A DNA stretch of 64,000 nucleotides from Gp1-AA133 sp963850425 (GTDB lineage: Bacteria > Acidobacteriota > Terriglobia > Terriglobales > Acidobacteriaceae), in NCBI GenBank assembly GCA_963850425.1, contig CAWKLF010000001.1:1550001-1614000 (forward strand). The letters are read 5' to 3'. The notes under the pieces were generated by a model. It was not told where the DNA came from. It did no database searches and saw only the letters and a list, made by a program, of their open reading frames with translations. Shown here piece after piece: positions 16,171-26,480 of this stretch; the stretch's first letter is position 1, and each line of letters starts with the position of its first letter. Position numbers and translations under genes: made by a program.

Positions 16171-16980
16171 TTAGTCCAAGCTTGCCGCCCGCACCAGCGC
16201 AAGTGCGGTGACATCGTTATGGGTCAAGGGTCCGCCCGTGAACTCCTCCGCTGCCTGAAGAACGCGGGTGCACAGTTCATGCGCACCAATGCCGCTGGTG
16301 CCCTGGATACTACGAACTGTTCCCTCCAAACCGAATTCGGTCCCCGCACACTCGGCCTCGACGATCCCACGCGAGACGACCAGCAGCGCCGCGCTCGGCA
16401 GCAGCGCGCAGGTCGAAGCACCCTGCGGAACGTGCGAGAACAAACCGAAGGGCAAGCCGGTCGCCTCCAGCCGCGTGATTCCGCTCTTGTCGTGCACCAG
16501 CGCTGGCGGATGACCCGCGTTGGCATAACAGATCGTCCCCAGATCCTCGTTGTAGCAGCCCAGAAAGCCGGGACAGGCGCGAATCCCTACCTGCAAGATG
16601 GTGCGATTCAGCGCATGGCAAAGATCCATCATGGCGGTGGTCTCGTTGAAATCCTCGGGTCTAAAACGCTGGGCTGCGATTTCACGGAATGTTTTCTGCG
16701 CCGCACGCAAAATGTCGCGCGTGTCAGCTCGTCGTCCCGCCATGTCGAGAAGAGCAAACAGCAGGCGCGACCGTCCGACCCGCACGAATTCATAAAAATC
16801 GCCCGCCCGGCGCTGATCGTAATACACCGCCGCAATCTCCGCGGCCCGCAAGGCAGGCACCTCGCAGCGGACCGGATCGTTGCTCGCAGACTTTCCCGTG
16901 TGTTGTGGGAACAGGAAGCCCCACAACCGGGTGGCAGTCGGCAAGCCGCGCTCCGGAGATTTCCCCACTTCAGGCCTCAT
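16171..16980 (-). CDS. SpoIIE/RsbU-type PP2C serine phosphatase, partly degenerate
   Basis: This 269-residue cytosolic protein is one SpoIIE/PP2C domain with AGDFYEF, LLDMAGRR, YANAGHPPALV, LPFGLF and a final NDVTALALVRA. Such enzymes dephosphorylate anti-sigma-antagonist proteins in partner-switching pathways. The usual DVSGKG is DMAGRR, and the usual TDG metal-binding aspartate in LLVVSRGIVEA is Arg, so metal binding and activity may be altered. No anti-sigma kinase or antagonist gene is adjacent. It is monocistronic, tail-to-head with thrC. Confidence 0.75.
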   Translation of the reverse strand: MRPEVGKSPERGLPTATRLWGFLFPQHTGKSASNDPVRCEVPALRAAEIAAVYYDQRRAGDFYEFVRVGRSRLLFALLDMAGRRADTRDILRAAQKTFREIAAQRFRPEDFNETTAMMDLCHALNRTILQVGIRACPGFLGCYNEDLGTICYANAGHPPALVHDKSGITRLEATGLPFGLFSHVPQGASTCALLPSAALLVVSRGIVEAECAGTEFGLEGTVRSIQGTSGIGAHELCTRVLQAAEEFTGGPLTHNDVTALALVRAASLD

Positions 16981-17178
16981 GGAAGAGACTTTCTCGCATC
17001 GACGGTCACAGTTTTATTGAGACGTAATCTCCAATACCAGACGAATGCATGAGCAATTTTCAGCACGTGCCATAGCCATCGGCGGCTGTGCGCTCAAACT
17101 TTAGTCGCGCTAGACCAAACCGCTGCCTCAACTCGCCCCCTCAATCCCCCTGTTAGAATCAAAGATTGACCCGATAAA

Positions 17179-18987
<1,809 letters not shown>

Positions 18988-19346
18988 AGCCCGGAATTTT
19001 GCCCCTTTTTAAACGCGTTTTTGCAGGAGCCTGACCCGCCAAAACGATTCCAGATTGTCTTTGGCAAGTACAAAGATCGAAGCGGTGATTACCTCTAGAT
19101 GTGCAAATCTCAAGGGTTGCTTTAGATTTCTGGTTCGCCTGGAATGTTTGTACGCCATCGCGCCATCGGTAGTAAGCGGCTTAAAATCAAATAATTACCC
19201 GCGCTCCGAGGATGCAAATGGGCCGACCACGCGGTCGCTTTCTGGGGCTACAGGAAACCGCGTAGAGGGGTTCCACAAGCTTTTCCACAGGGTGTCGGTG
19301 TGGAAATGGAGCGTTGGGTTGACCGCGGGATAGCTTTTGCCTTCCA
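18988..19346. other. Intergenic region between lepA and dnaB
   Basis: This 359-bp stretch lies between two convergent genes. It contains an imperfect hairpin at about 19231-19263 (CGCGGT with ACCGCG, inner TTTCTG with CAGGAA) and a near DnaA-box TTTTCCACA near 19282. I see no convincing gene. Confidence 0.4.
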
Positions 19347-20735
19347 CTATTCCTCCGCCGCGATACCACCTTCAGCCAGCGTTTCAAAGCGGGTGGATTG
19401 CTTGAGAAAGGCCAGGTTCACTCGCCCGATCGGGCCGTTGCGTTGCTTGGCAATGATGATTTCGGCGCGGCCCTGCAGATCAGGGTCGTCCTGCTTGTAG
19501 ACCTCTTCGCGGAAAATAAACATCACGAGGTCCGCATCCTGCTCGATCGATCCCGATTCGCGCAGGTCGGCGAGCTGCGGGCGGTGATCGCCGCCCCGGC
19601 TTTCGGGAGCGCGGCTTAATTGCGAGAGTGCCATCACGGGGACATGAAGTTCTTTCGCCAGCGCTTTCAATCCACGCGAAATCGCCGACACTTCCTGCGT
19701 GCGATTCTCATAGCGCTTGCCGCCGCCCGACATCAGTTGTAGATAATCGACGACGATCAGGTCAAGCGAGCCGCACGACTGTTGCAGACGCCGCGCCTTT
19801 GCACGCATCTCGCTTAGGGAAACGCCCGGCGTGTCATCGATGAAGATGCGAGAGCTCGCGAGCTCCTCCATGGCACGCACTACTTTTTGCATATCATCGC
19901 GCCACAGCGAGCCCGTGCGCATCTTGTGAGCATCCACGCGCGCCCGCGAACACAAGAGACGAAGCAGCAACGCTTCCCGCGACATTTCGAGCGAGAAGAT
20001 ACCAACCACTTTCCCTTCCTCGATCGCCGCATTCTCGGCGATGTTCATCGCAAAGGCGGTTTTGCCCATCGACGGTCGCGCGGCAAGAATCACCAGGTCC
20101 GATTTCTGCAGGCCGCTGGTCATCTCGTCGAGATCGTTGTAGTGCGTGGCCAATCCCGTGATGCGTTGTCCGCGCTGCAGAAGTGCGTCGACCGAACCAA
20201 AGGAATCCTTGACGATTTCCTGCACGCCCAGAAAGCCACGTCCAATGCGCTTTTCGGAGAGCCCGAAAATTGCCGCCTCCACATCGTTGAGAACGTCCTC
20301 CGCCGGTTCGGACTGTTCAGCCGCGCGCGCGATCGCCGCATTGGCGGTGTGGATCAAGGCCCGCATCATCGCCTTGTCCCGCACAATCTTGACGTAGTGC
20401 TCAATACTGGGACGGTCGGGCACCCCATCCAGTAGCGACGAGACGTAGGCCATGTCGCCGATGGCCTGCAATTCTTTATTCCGGGAAAGCTCCTCCACCA
20501 GCGTGACGATGTCGATCGGCCGCGACGATTCGGCCAGATCGATCATGCGCGAGTAGATGCGCCGGTTCGAATCGAGCGAGAAATCTTCAGCCCGCAGATG
20601 CTCGGCCGCCTGGTTGTATGCGAAATTGTCGAGAAGAATCGCCCCCAGAATGGAGCGCTCGGCTTCCACATTCGCGGGAAGCATGCTGAGGTTGTAATCC
20701 GTGGTCGCCAATTCTGGAGCCCTACCTGGTCCCAT
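19347..20735 (-). CDS. dnaB: Replicative DNA helicase DnaB
   Basis: DnaB is the hexameric helicase at the replication fork. The 462-residue protein has the N-terminal DnaB domain (NVEAERSILGAILLDN onward), a linker, and the RecA-like motor with Walker A AARPSMGKTAFA, Walker B DLIVVDYLQLMSGG and the arginine-finger region ISRGLKALAKEL. I chose ATG 20735; an in-frame GTG at 20777 would add 14 residues (RRGYIADRFQQKL) without homology. The ~820-bp gap upstream holds no clear gene. Confidence 0.96.
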   Translation of the reverse strand: MGPGRAPELATTDYNLSMLPANVEAERSILGAILLDNFAYNQAAEHLRAEDFSLDSNRRIYSRMIDLAESSRPIDIVTLVEELSRNKELQAIGDMAYVSSLLDGVPDRPSIEHYVKIVRDKAMMRALIHTANAAIARAAEQSEPAEDVLNDVEAAIFGLSEKRIGRGFLGVQEIVKDSFGSVDALLQRGQRITGLATHYNDLDEMTSGLQKSDLVILAARPSMGKTAFAMNIAENAAIEEGKVVGIFSLEMSREALLLRLLCSRARVDAHKMRTGSLWRDDMQKVVRAMEELASSRIFIDDTPGVSLSEMRAKARRLQQSCGSLDLIVVDYLQLMSGGGKRYENRTQEVSAISRGLKALAKELHVPVMALSQLSRAPESRGGDHRPQLADLRESGSIEQDADLVMFIFREEVYKQDDPDLQGRAEIIIAKQRNGPIGRVNLAFLKQSTRFETLAEGGIAAEE

Positions 20736-20967
20736 CAGTTTTTGTTGGAAGCGATCTGCAATATACCCGCGACGCACGTTGTGGACGAAAAGTGTTCGCG
20801 TGGAAAACCAAGCAACGGCTCATTTTTTCTGGCCGCCCACTTGCAGAGGCCTTCACTGGAAATATTATAGGCGAACAAATGGCGAACAACAATTGCGCGC
20901 AGCCAGCCGCACGAACCAAAAGCTTCCGGGGCTATCAGCCATCAGCCATTCGCTATCGGCCAATACA

Positions 20968-21000
20968 AATGCGGTCCAGGCCAGCCACCTGGACCGCATT
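20968..21000 (-). terminator. Perfect 13-bp stem hairpin, terminator-like
   Basis: AATGCGGTCCAGG and CCTGGACCGCATT are exact reverse complements around a 7-nt loop. On the minus strand the stem is followed by TTTGTATT, so it may terminate transcripts from the CoA-binding gene at 21558-22028 before dnaB. It could instead be a protein-binding palindrome. Confidence 0.45.
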
Positions 21001-21159
21001 GGTTTGGCGCTCTGTTCTGTGACCCTTGTCCACGCACCAGGCATGGGGAGTTCATCTCGCATGCGCTCCGAAAAGCGCCTGCTACGATGCACTCGGCAAA
21101 TCGCCACCTGCAAACAAAGTTTGCAAGTCGATCTGCAACACTACGGTGGCCGACGGCCA

Positions 21160-21310
21160 GTCCTGCCGTGTATGGAGGACTCTGTGAGGAGGCCGCAACG
21201 CCCGGGCAACCAGGCGCGTGCCGAAGCACGCTCTTGGAGGAACCCTCCCAGCCATTCACCCTCGAGAATCGCTGGGCACCGCCGGCTCTGCCGCAATGCT
21301 TTGGCAGGGC
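21160..21310 (+). ncRNA. Candidate structured RNA, possibly 6S-like
   Basis: GTCCTGCC (21160-21167) can pair with GGCAGGGC (21303-21310) through 8 bp including a G-U that only works for the plus-strand RNA. Between them lie a strong hairpin GCGTGC-CGAA-GCACGC and another, CCCAGC with GCTGGG. A long closing stem beginning TCCTGNNGTGT, a large internal bubble and ~150 nt are reminiscent of 6S RNA. The match is by eye only, and the element could be something else. Confidence 0.3.
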
Positions 21311-21557
21311 AAACAGAACATCTCGCTCGATGTCAGTCACTCTGCGCTAGCCACGCTTTCGCATCAAGCAAAAACCCGAGCGCCTTTGTGCAGAAACTGT
21401 GGATGCCGTCGATTCCTTGTGGAAGCTCGTGGAAAATGAGGACCGTCCCTGTAATGGACCTTGCCAGTGTAGCGGCGGGCGCCCTCGCCCGCCGGCTTTT
21501 CGCGTCGTTAACGCAGGAATCTGATGGAATGATCCTGAGAAACAAATTCCATTACCT

Positions 21558-22028
21558 TCACGCCGCTGCAGGATACCGATGCATAACCTTGAGAAGAAAT
21601 CCATGCGCCCGATGCACGAATCCCGTGCGCGGGAAAAACATGAACGGACAGTGCCCTTCCACCACCTGCATACCATTCTGCTTGCAGAACGCAACCGCCT
21701 CGTCACTCACCGCGCCGGTCCCGCCCGCCCGATAGATCCACACTTTATTAATTCCCGTCTCCGCACAATCCCTTACAACGCGAATCGTCTCGTGAGCGGG
21801 TGTCATCACCAGCACGCCCTCTACTGCTGGCCGGATTGCCTGCAGGCACTGAAAGCATTCGCGGCCGTCGATCCCGGTGGCGACACGGTTCACCGGCACC
21901 ATGTCATACCCACGATCGCACATCTCGCGAAACAGTTGGCGGCTGAAATCTTTCGGATCGCGCGACACGCCCACCATCGCGATGCGATGAAGGCCTAGAA
22001 AATCCTGAACGTCCTGAGTCGTTGTCAT
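21558..22028 (-). CDS. CoA-binding (YccU-type) Rossmann protein
   Basis: This 156-residue cytosolic protein has a CoA-binding Rossmann fold with HRIAMVGVSRDPKDFSRQLF (nucleotide loop), VPVNRVATGIDGRECFQ, VEGVLVMTPAHE and a C-terminal VVEGHCPFMFFP. The conserved GHCPFMF cysteine segment is typical of the YccU family. Its physiological role is unknown. I chose ATG 22028 because AGGAG lies 8 bp upstream; the open frame continues to 22064. Confidence 0.82.
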   Translation of the reverse strand: MTTTQDVQDFLGLHRIAMVGVSRDPKDFSRQLFREMCDRGYDMVPVNRVATGIDGRECFQCLQAIRPAVEGVLVMTPAHETIRVVRDCAETGINKVWIYRAGGTGAVSDEAVAFCKQNGMQVVEGHCPFMFFPRTGFVHRAHGFLLKVMHRYPAAA

Positions 22029-22165
22029 GGGGGAAACTCCTGATACCTCATCTGTTAACGCCAAAGCCGAAATTTTGCAGTGACTCGCATCACCGCTGCC
22101 GGGACATGGCGATAGCGCCCTCGCGCGCTGCCGAACGCCGCCTTTTCGTAGTACCCTCTCCCGCT

Positions 22166-23587
22166 ATGCGCTTGCTCTCGCACGTAACAATCTCTTTCGT
22201 TGTCTTATTGCTGGCATTTTTCAATGCGCCACCCGCTTGCTCCCAGTCCATCCTCATCACACACGTCACCGTCATCAATCCCGGATCAGCGGAAGTTCTC
22301 GCAAACCGCTCCGTATTGATTACGGGAACCAGGATCACCGCGGTGGCCGCGAGCGATGGCTTGCAACCTCCTAAGGATGCGCGCGTCATCGACGCCCACG
22401 GCCAGTACCTCATCCCCGGCCTCTGGGATATGCACGTCCACTCCGCCTTCGGCGACTGGTTCCCCGGCGGCAGGGAAGTCATCCTGCCGCTCTTCATCGC
22501 TAACGGAGTCACCGGCGTTCGCGACATGGGTGGTGATCTTCCAGTTCTCTTCGAATGGCGCAAACAGATTGCCGCCGGAGAAATCCCCGGGCCGCGCATG
22601 ATTGTTTCCGGCCCCATGCTTGACGGTTATCTTCCCAACGGGAAGCTCCGATTTCCAAGTTCGGTTCCCATCACCACGCCCGAAACTGCCGTTGCCGCCG
22701 TGGACTCTCTCAAGAAGCAAGGCGCCGACTTCATCAAAGTCCAATCCGTGATTTCGCATGACGCCTACCTCGCCGCCGCGGCTGAAGCACACAAGCAGAA
22801 TCTCCCGATCGTCGGCCATGTCCCCGACAAGGTCCGCATCGCGGAAACCATCGTCGCCGGCCAGAAAAGCATTGAGCACCTGATGGGAATCTTCGAAGGC
22901 TGCTCCACGGAGGAAGATAAGTTCATAAGGGGCGAAGGGAATCTGAAGTTGCTGCTCAGCACCACTGACCAGTCCCGCTGCGATGCGATCATCCACTCGC
23001 TCGCGCAGCACCAGGTCTGGCAGTGTCCCACCCTCGCCTGGCAGCGTGGCGGGACTTTCCTGGATCAGCTCGACTGGAAGCATCAGCCGCTCGACAAGTA
23101 CGTCCCCGCTCCCTGGCGCGATGTGACCTGGCGTCGTTTCAACGACGAGATGATGCCCGATCTCAAGCGCGATCCGCTTTCCCTGCGCCAGGAGTATTTC
23201 AAGCGCAACCTGCAGATGGTCGGCGTCATGCGTCGCGCTGGAGTGTCTTTCCTTGCCGGTACCGACGCAGCCCCTGGCATCTACGTAATGCCCGGCTTCA
23301 GCCTGCACGACGAACTCGCCAATTTCGTCGAGGCGGGATTCTCCCCGATGGAATCCCTGCAAACCGCCACCAGCAACCCCGCGAAGTTCCTAAATCAAGA
23401 AAATGACTTCGGAACCATCGCGCCAGGCAAAGCCGCAGACGTCGTACTTCTCGCGGCTAACCCGCTCGACGACATTCACAACACCAGAAAAATCATCGCC
23501 GTCATCGCCAACGGAAGACTGTTCGATCGCAAGACACTGGACGCCATGCTAAGCCGGGTCGAACAAGCCGCCAAACAAGTGAAGTGA
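22166..23587 (+). CDS. Secreted amidohydrolase (imidazolonepropionase/prolidase-like)
   Basis: This 473-residue exported protein (signal peptide about 1-26, ending PPACS) belongs to the metal-dependent amidohydrolase superfamily. The first metal motif is GLWDMHVHSAF (H90, H92), followed by DFIKVQSV with the bridging Lys, LPIVGHVPD, KSIEHLMG and the catalytic FLAGTDAAPG. The C-terminus has the GTIAPGKAADVVLLAANPL segment typical of the composite beta domain. Related acidobacterial proteins are periplasmic dipeptidases or hydrolases of cyclic amides; the substrate is unknown. The start is placed at the signal peptide, since the open frame back to 22022 overlaps the divergent gene. Confidence 0.88.
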   Translation: MRLLSHVTISFVVLLLAFFNAPPACSQSILITHVTVINPGSAEVLANRSVLITGTRITAVAASDGLQPPKDARVIDAHGQYLIPGLWDMHVHSAFGDWFPGGREVILPLFIANGVTGVRDMGGDLPVLFEWRKQIAAGEIPGPRMIVSGPMLDGYLPNGKLRFPSSVPITTPETAVAAVDSLKKQGADFIKVQSVISHDAYLAAAAEAHKQNLPIVGHVPDKVRIAETIVAGQKSIEHLMGIFEGCSTEEDKFIRGEGNLKLLLSTTDQSRCDAIIHSLAQHQVWQCPTLAWQRGGTFLDQLDWKHQPLDKYVPAPWRDVTWRRFNDEMMPDLKRDPLSLRQEYFKRNLQMVGVMRRAGVSFLAGTDAAPGIYVMPGFSLHDELANFVEAGFSPMESLQTATSNPAKFLNQENDFGTIAPGKAADVVLLAANPLDDIHNTRKIIAVIANGRLFDRKTLDAMLSRVEQAAKQVK

Positions 23588-23697
23588 AAAACCCGTGGTG
23601 CTTGGTGGATCTCATTAGGATTACAGCATGTCATCCACGTTGTTTTGTGGAATGTTGTTTCTGGGATGGTGTTTTCTGGGATGCTGTTTTGTTGGGT

Positions 23698-23723
23698 GTC
23701 ATCCTGAGCGAAGCGAAGGACCT
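23698..23723 (+). repeat. Dispersed GTCATCC-GAGCGAAG repeat, copy A
   Basis: This short copy reads GTCATCCTGAGCGAAGCGAA then GGACCT. Four other copies of the family occur in the window, at 24861-24913, 53403-53455, 53589-53630 and 53940-53977. Confidence 0.6.
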
Positions 23724-23797
23724 ATGTATTTGTTTTCCCGTCATGAAGCAGCCGAGCCATTTTCTAGCGACTCGTCATTTGCGACTCGCAATAGCAC

Positions 23798-24697
23798 TCA
23801 CTTCCGCTTCAGCGCCTCCAGTTCATCCATAGTCCGCGGCCAGTCTGACCCCAAGAGCCGCGACAGACTTCGATCCGCAAGTACCTTTCCGCCCGTCTGG
23901 CACCGAGCACAGTAGTTTGTCTCGTTATCCGCATACCGGATCCGCAGAATCTTCTCTCCGCACCGCGGACAAGGCTCGCCATACCGGCCATGCACCGCCA
24001 TCCCTTTACGAAACGCCGTCACCTTCTCCGGAAAGCCCGCCTTCGCTTCTTCCCGCAGCCGGTTCACCCAGAACTGCAGCGTGTGCTGGGTCGCGTGATA
24101 AAGGCGCTCCCACTCCTCCGCCTTCAGCTTATGCGTTAGCGTGATCGGCGATAGTTGCGCCGCATGAAGGATTTCGTCTGAATACGAATTCCCAATCCCG
24201 CTCAGCAGCCGCGGATCGGTAAGCGCCCGCTTCAGCGTGCGGTTCTCCGCCGTGAGCGCCGTCCGAAACGCATCCAGATCACTCGCGAGCACATCAATTC
24301 CGCCCGGATCCATCGAGCGCAGCCCCTCGTCGCCACGCACGACATACAGCGACGCGCGATGCTTCGTCCCCGCCTCGGTGAGCACCAACGATCCATTCAT
24401 AAAATCCAGCGCCGCCAGGTTCCGCCGCCCATCAAGCTTCGCACCGATCGGACGCCAGTGCAGCCGCCCTGCAATCATCAGATGCAACACCAGCCATAAG
24501 TCGCCCTCAACGCCGAACGCAATCCGCTTGCCGATCCGTCTCAGCTCGCGCACCGCGCGCCCCTCGAGGCTGGCCACCGGAGGCTGCGCCGACCGCAGCA
24601 GAAACGGACTGGCAATGCGAACGTGCTCAAGTGTCCGCCCCAGCACGCGGGACTCGAGCGCGCTCAAATAAGCCGCGATATCAGGCAATTCCGGCAC
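23798..24697 (-). CDS. Fpg/Nei-family DNA glycosylase-AP lyase
   Basis: This 299-residue base-excision repair enzyme starts VPELPD (GTG start at 24697), so removal of the initiator residue exposes the catalytic N-terminal proline followed by Glu. The helix-two-turn-helix LTDPRLLSGIGNSYSDEILH and a C-terminal zinc finger (CPRCG, then CARCQTGGK) are complete. It removes oxidised bases and nicks abasic sites. The open frame continues upstream to 24826, but that part is translated tandem repeat (24782-24868) and is not homologous. A dispersed repeat lies on either side. Confidence 0.93.
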   Translation of the reverse strand: MPELPDIAAYLSALESRVLGRTLEHVRIASPFLLRSAQPPVASLEGRAVRELRRIGKRIAFGVEGDLWLVLHLMIAGRLHWRPIGAKLDGRRNLAALDFMNGSLVLTEAGTKHRASLYVVRGDEGLRSMDPGGIDVLASDLDAFRTALTAENRTLKRALTDPRLLSGIGNSYSDEILHAAQLSPITLTHKLKAEEWERLYHATQHTLQFWVNRLREEAKAGFPEKVTAFRKGMAVHGRYGEPCPRCGEKILRIRYADNETNYCARCQTGGKVLADRSLSRLLGSDWPRTMDELEALKRK

Positions 24698-24781
24698 CAC
24701 ACCAGCTTGCCCCTCTCCCGATGATTTCGCAACCACCCTGCTGATAGATAGGACCAGTCGCCAGTAGTCGAGCGGCCGTCT

Positions 24782-24868
24782 CAACTCCGTTATCCTCAAC
24801 TCCGTCATCCTCAACTCCGTCCTCAATTAGGTCGTCCTCAACTCCGTCATCCTCAACTTTGTCATCCC
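24782..24868. repeat. 15-bp tandem repeat array
   Basis: Five full units and one short unit related to CAACTCCGTCATCCT are arranged head to tail (24782, 24797, a 12-bp unit at 24812, then 24824, 24839, 24854). The last unit runs directly into the dispersed repeat at 24861. The array seems to have grown from the end of that repeat. On the minus strand it would encode TEL-R-MTEL peptides but sits before the glycosylase start. Confidence 0.75.
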
Positions 24869-24913
24869 GAGCGAAGTGAGGCGCAGCCGAACGGAGTCGA
24901 GGGACCTTGCGTT
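24861..24913 (+). repeat. Dispersed GTCATCCCGAGCGAAG repeat, copy B (long form)
   Basis: This 53-bp copy starts GTCATCCCGAGCGAAGTGAG and ends CGAGGGACCTTGCGTT. It shares the internal block GCCGAACGGAGT with the inverted copy at 53403-53455. Confidence 0.7.
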
Positions 24914-25054
24914 CACCGGCGATTCGTACGGATGTAATCCGAACTGGCCCTCCCGAAAGCGCCGTCCAGCGCCCGATTCCGCCCATCACTCGTTTGACAC
25001 TCCTCTGCCCACGGCCTATACTCCGCCAAAGAAAATTCTCCCGGAGATGCCCCC

Positions 25055-26131
25055 ATGTTGAAACGCGCGCCAGCCGTTCTGCTGATCGCTCTGTTCGCCA
25101 CCCTGACTTTTGCAGAGGACCGCGTTCGTCAGCCCAAACTCACCCCGCAGAACAGCAACACGACGCAAGGCCTCATCGCAGTCAGTCCCGTGAACGAACG
25201 AGTCGTATGGGCCTCCGGACGCGGCGGCACTTTCGTCGTCACCACCAACGGCGGCCGTACCTGGCGGTCGGGCGTAGTCCCTGGCGCCGAAGCCCTGCAG
25301 CTCCGCGACGTCGAAGGTGTCAGCGATCGCGTCGCCTACGTGCAATCCATCGGCGACAATCCCACCGACTTCCGCATCTATAAAACCACGGACGGCGGGG
25401 CCACCTGGACCATGCAATTCCAGAATCAACTTGCAGGAGGCTTCTACGATTGCTTTGCGTTTTGGACGCCACGCCGTGGTATTTCGCACAGCGACTCGGT
25501 CAACGGCGTCTTCCCTGACATCCGCACCCGCAATGGACGCACATGGGAAAGCATCAGCGCCAACATGCCGCCGGCTCTTCCGGGTGAATCCTCATTCGCA
25601 TCCAGCGGTACCTGCGTAGCGACCGAAGGCCGGCGCAATGCCTGGATCGCCACCGGTGGCTCCACTGCAGCAAGAATCCTCGCGACCACCGATGGCGGCA
25701 ACACCTGGAACGCCTATGACACGCCGCTCGTCAGCAACCCCAGCGCCGGCGCCTTCTCCGTCGCCTTCCGCGATGCCTATCACGGCATCGTCGGCGGAGG
25801 CGATCTCGATCCCGCCGATCCCAACAACGCCGGCACGGCAACCTCTCGTGATGGTGGCCGCACCTGGACGCTTACCAATCCAGCGCCTGTCACCGGAGCA
25901 ATTTTCGGGCTGGCCTACGTCGACGGGGGACGCCACTCGCGTCACGACGACGACGACGACCGCGCAGTCGTGGTCACCGCCAACACGGGAGGCGCCGCCT
26001 GGACACCCAACGAGGGCAAAACCTGGTACGCGCTCAACGGCGTCACCGGCTTCTGGGCGGTCGCCTTCGCCAGCCCTCGGGCCGGCTGGCTGGTCGGAGT
26101 AAACGGCACAATTTTGAAGATCCGCTTCTAA
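25055..26131 (+). CDS. Secreted BNR/YCF48-like beta-propeller protein
   Basis: This 358-residue exported protein (signal peptide about 1-20) is built of BNR/Asp-box repeats: TTNGGRTW, TTDGGATW, TTDGGNTW, SRDGGRTW and TPNEGKTW, each closing a beta-propeller blade. YCF48 and sialidase-like propellers share this pattern, but no sialidase active-site arginines are evident, so an enzymatic role is doubtful. An acidic run GRHSRHDDDDDRAVVV interrupts one blade near residue 292. The gene is alone, about 140 bp after a repeat-rich spacer. Confidence 0.8.
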   Translation: MLKRAPAVLLIALFATLTFAEDRVRQPKLTPQNSNTTQGLIAVSPVNERVVWASGRGGTFVVTTNGGRTWRSGVVPGAEALQLRDVEGVSDRVAYVQSIGDNPTDFRIYKTTDGGATWTMQFQNQLAGGFYDCFAFWTPRRGISHSDSVNGVFPDIRTRNGRTWESISANMPPALPGESSFASSGTCVATEGRRNAWIATGGSTAARILATTDGGNTWNAYDTPLVSNPSAGAFSVAFRDAYHGIVGGGDLDPADPNNAGTATSRDGGRTWTLTNPAPVTGAIFGLAYVDGGRHSRHDDDDDRAVVVTANTGGAAWTPNEGKTWYALNGVTGFWAVAFASPRAGWLVGVNGTILKIRF

Positions 26132-26480
26132 TAGGCTGTTTAAGGCAAGTTTCGGAAACTGTTGTCCGAATCCGGCAACCCAGGCCCACATCTCAACCTC
26201 TGCGAGATGTGAGCTTTTCTCATTCGAGACGCGGGTCTCTTTCGCTACGGCTCATCAGGAAAGTGTCAACGTATCTCCATCTTTCAGATTCTGGATGTCG
26301 TTTCAACCATTTCCACTTTGCAGCTCCACAAATCACCAAATACCCGAGCCGCGAAGCGGCGGCATAGAATAGCCCAGCGCGTAAGCGCTGGGTAGAACCA
26401 GCAAATCAAGCGAGCCCCGGAGGGGCGGCACTCCGGCGGAGTGGGCGTAAGCCCACAAGCCCGCAAACACGAGACCTTCC
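26132..26480. other. Intergenic region holding a hairpin repeat cluster
   Basis: This 349-bp spacer lies between a BNR protein gene and a DUF3291 gene. Its second half is the hairpin cluster at 26346-26460; the first half (26132-26345) shows nothing clear. Confidence 0.5.
26346..26460. repeat. Cluster of GC-rich stem-loop repeats
   Basis: Five short dyads follow each other: GCCGCGAAGCGGC, GCCCAGCGCGTAAGCGCTGGG, GCCCCGGAGGGGC, CTCCGGCGGAG and GTGGGCGTAAGCCCAC. Loops are often GTAA or GGA. The spacing and the CCCCGGAGGGG word fit a REP-like family that I recall from Acidobacteria and Planctomycetes. It ends 20 bp before the next ATG and could affect that gene's mRNA. Confidence 0.7.

Larger units (their letters stand above)
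20736..21557. other. Long non-coding stretch with several dyads before dnaB
   Basis: No protein gene is supported here: the open frames on both strands, including a long plus-strand one (20701-21735), run antisense into dnaB and the CoA-binding gene and have no recognisable domain. The stretch holds a word repeat ATCAGCCATCAGCC (20937-20960), a perfect 33-bp hairpin (20968-21000), the dyad TGCAAAC-AAA-GTTTGCA (about 21109-21125), a candidate structured RNA (21160-21310), and a GC-rich REP-like dyad near 21470-21500. Confidence 0.5.

Noticed and set aside
19274..19295. TTTTCCACA near dnaB as DnaA box/origin
   Set aside because: One mismatch to consensus, single copy, no AT-rich unwinding region or dnaA gene nearby.
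20701..21735. 344-codon plus-strand frame upstream of dnaB
   Set aside because: It runs antisense into both dnaB and the CoA-binding gene, has no domain or signal peptide, and crosses several hairpins.
22286..23362. 358-codon minus-strand frame over the amidohydrolase
   Set aside because: Antisense to a gene with signal peptide and metal motifs; the translation has no recognisable domain.
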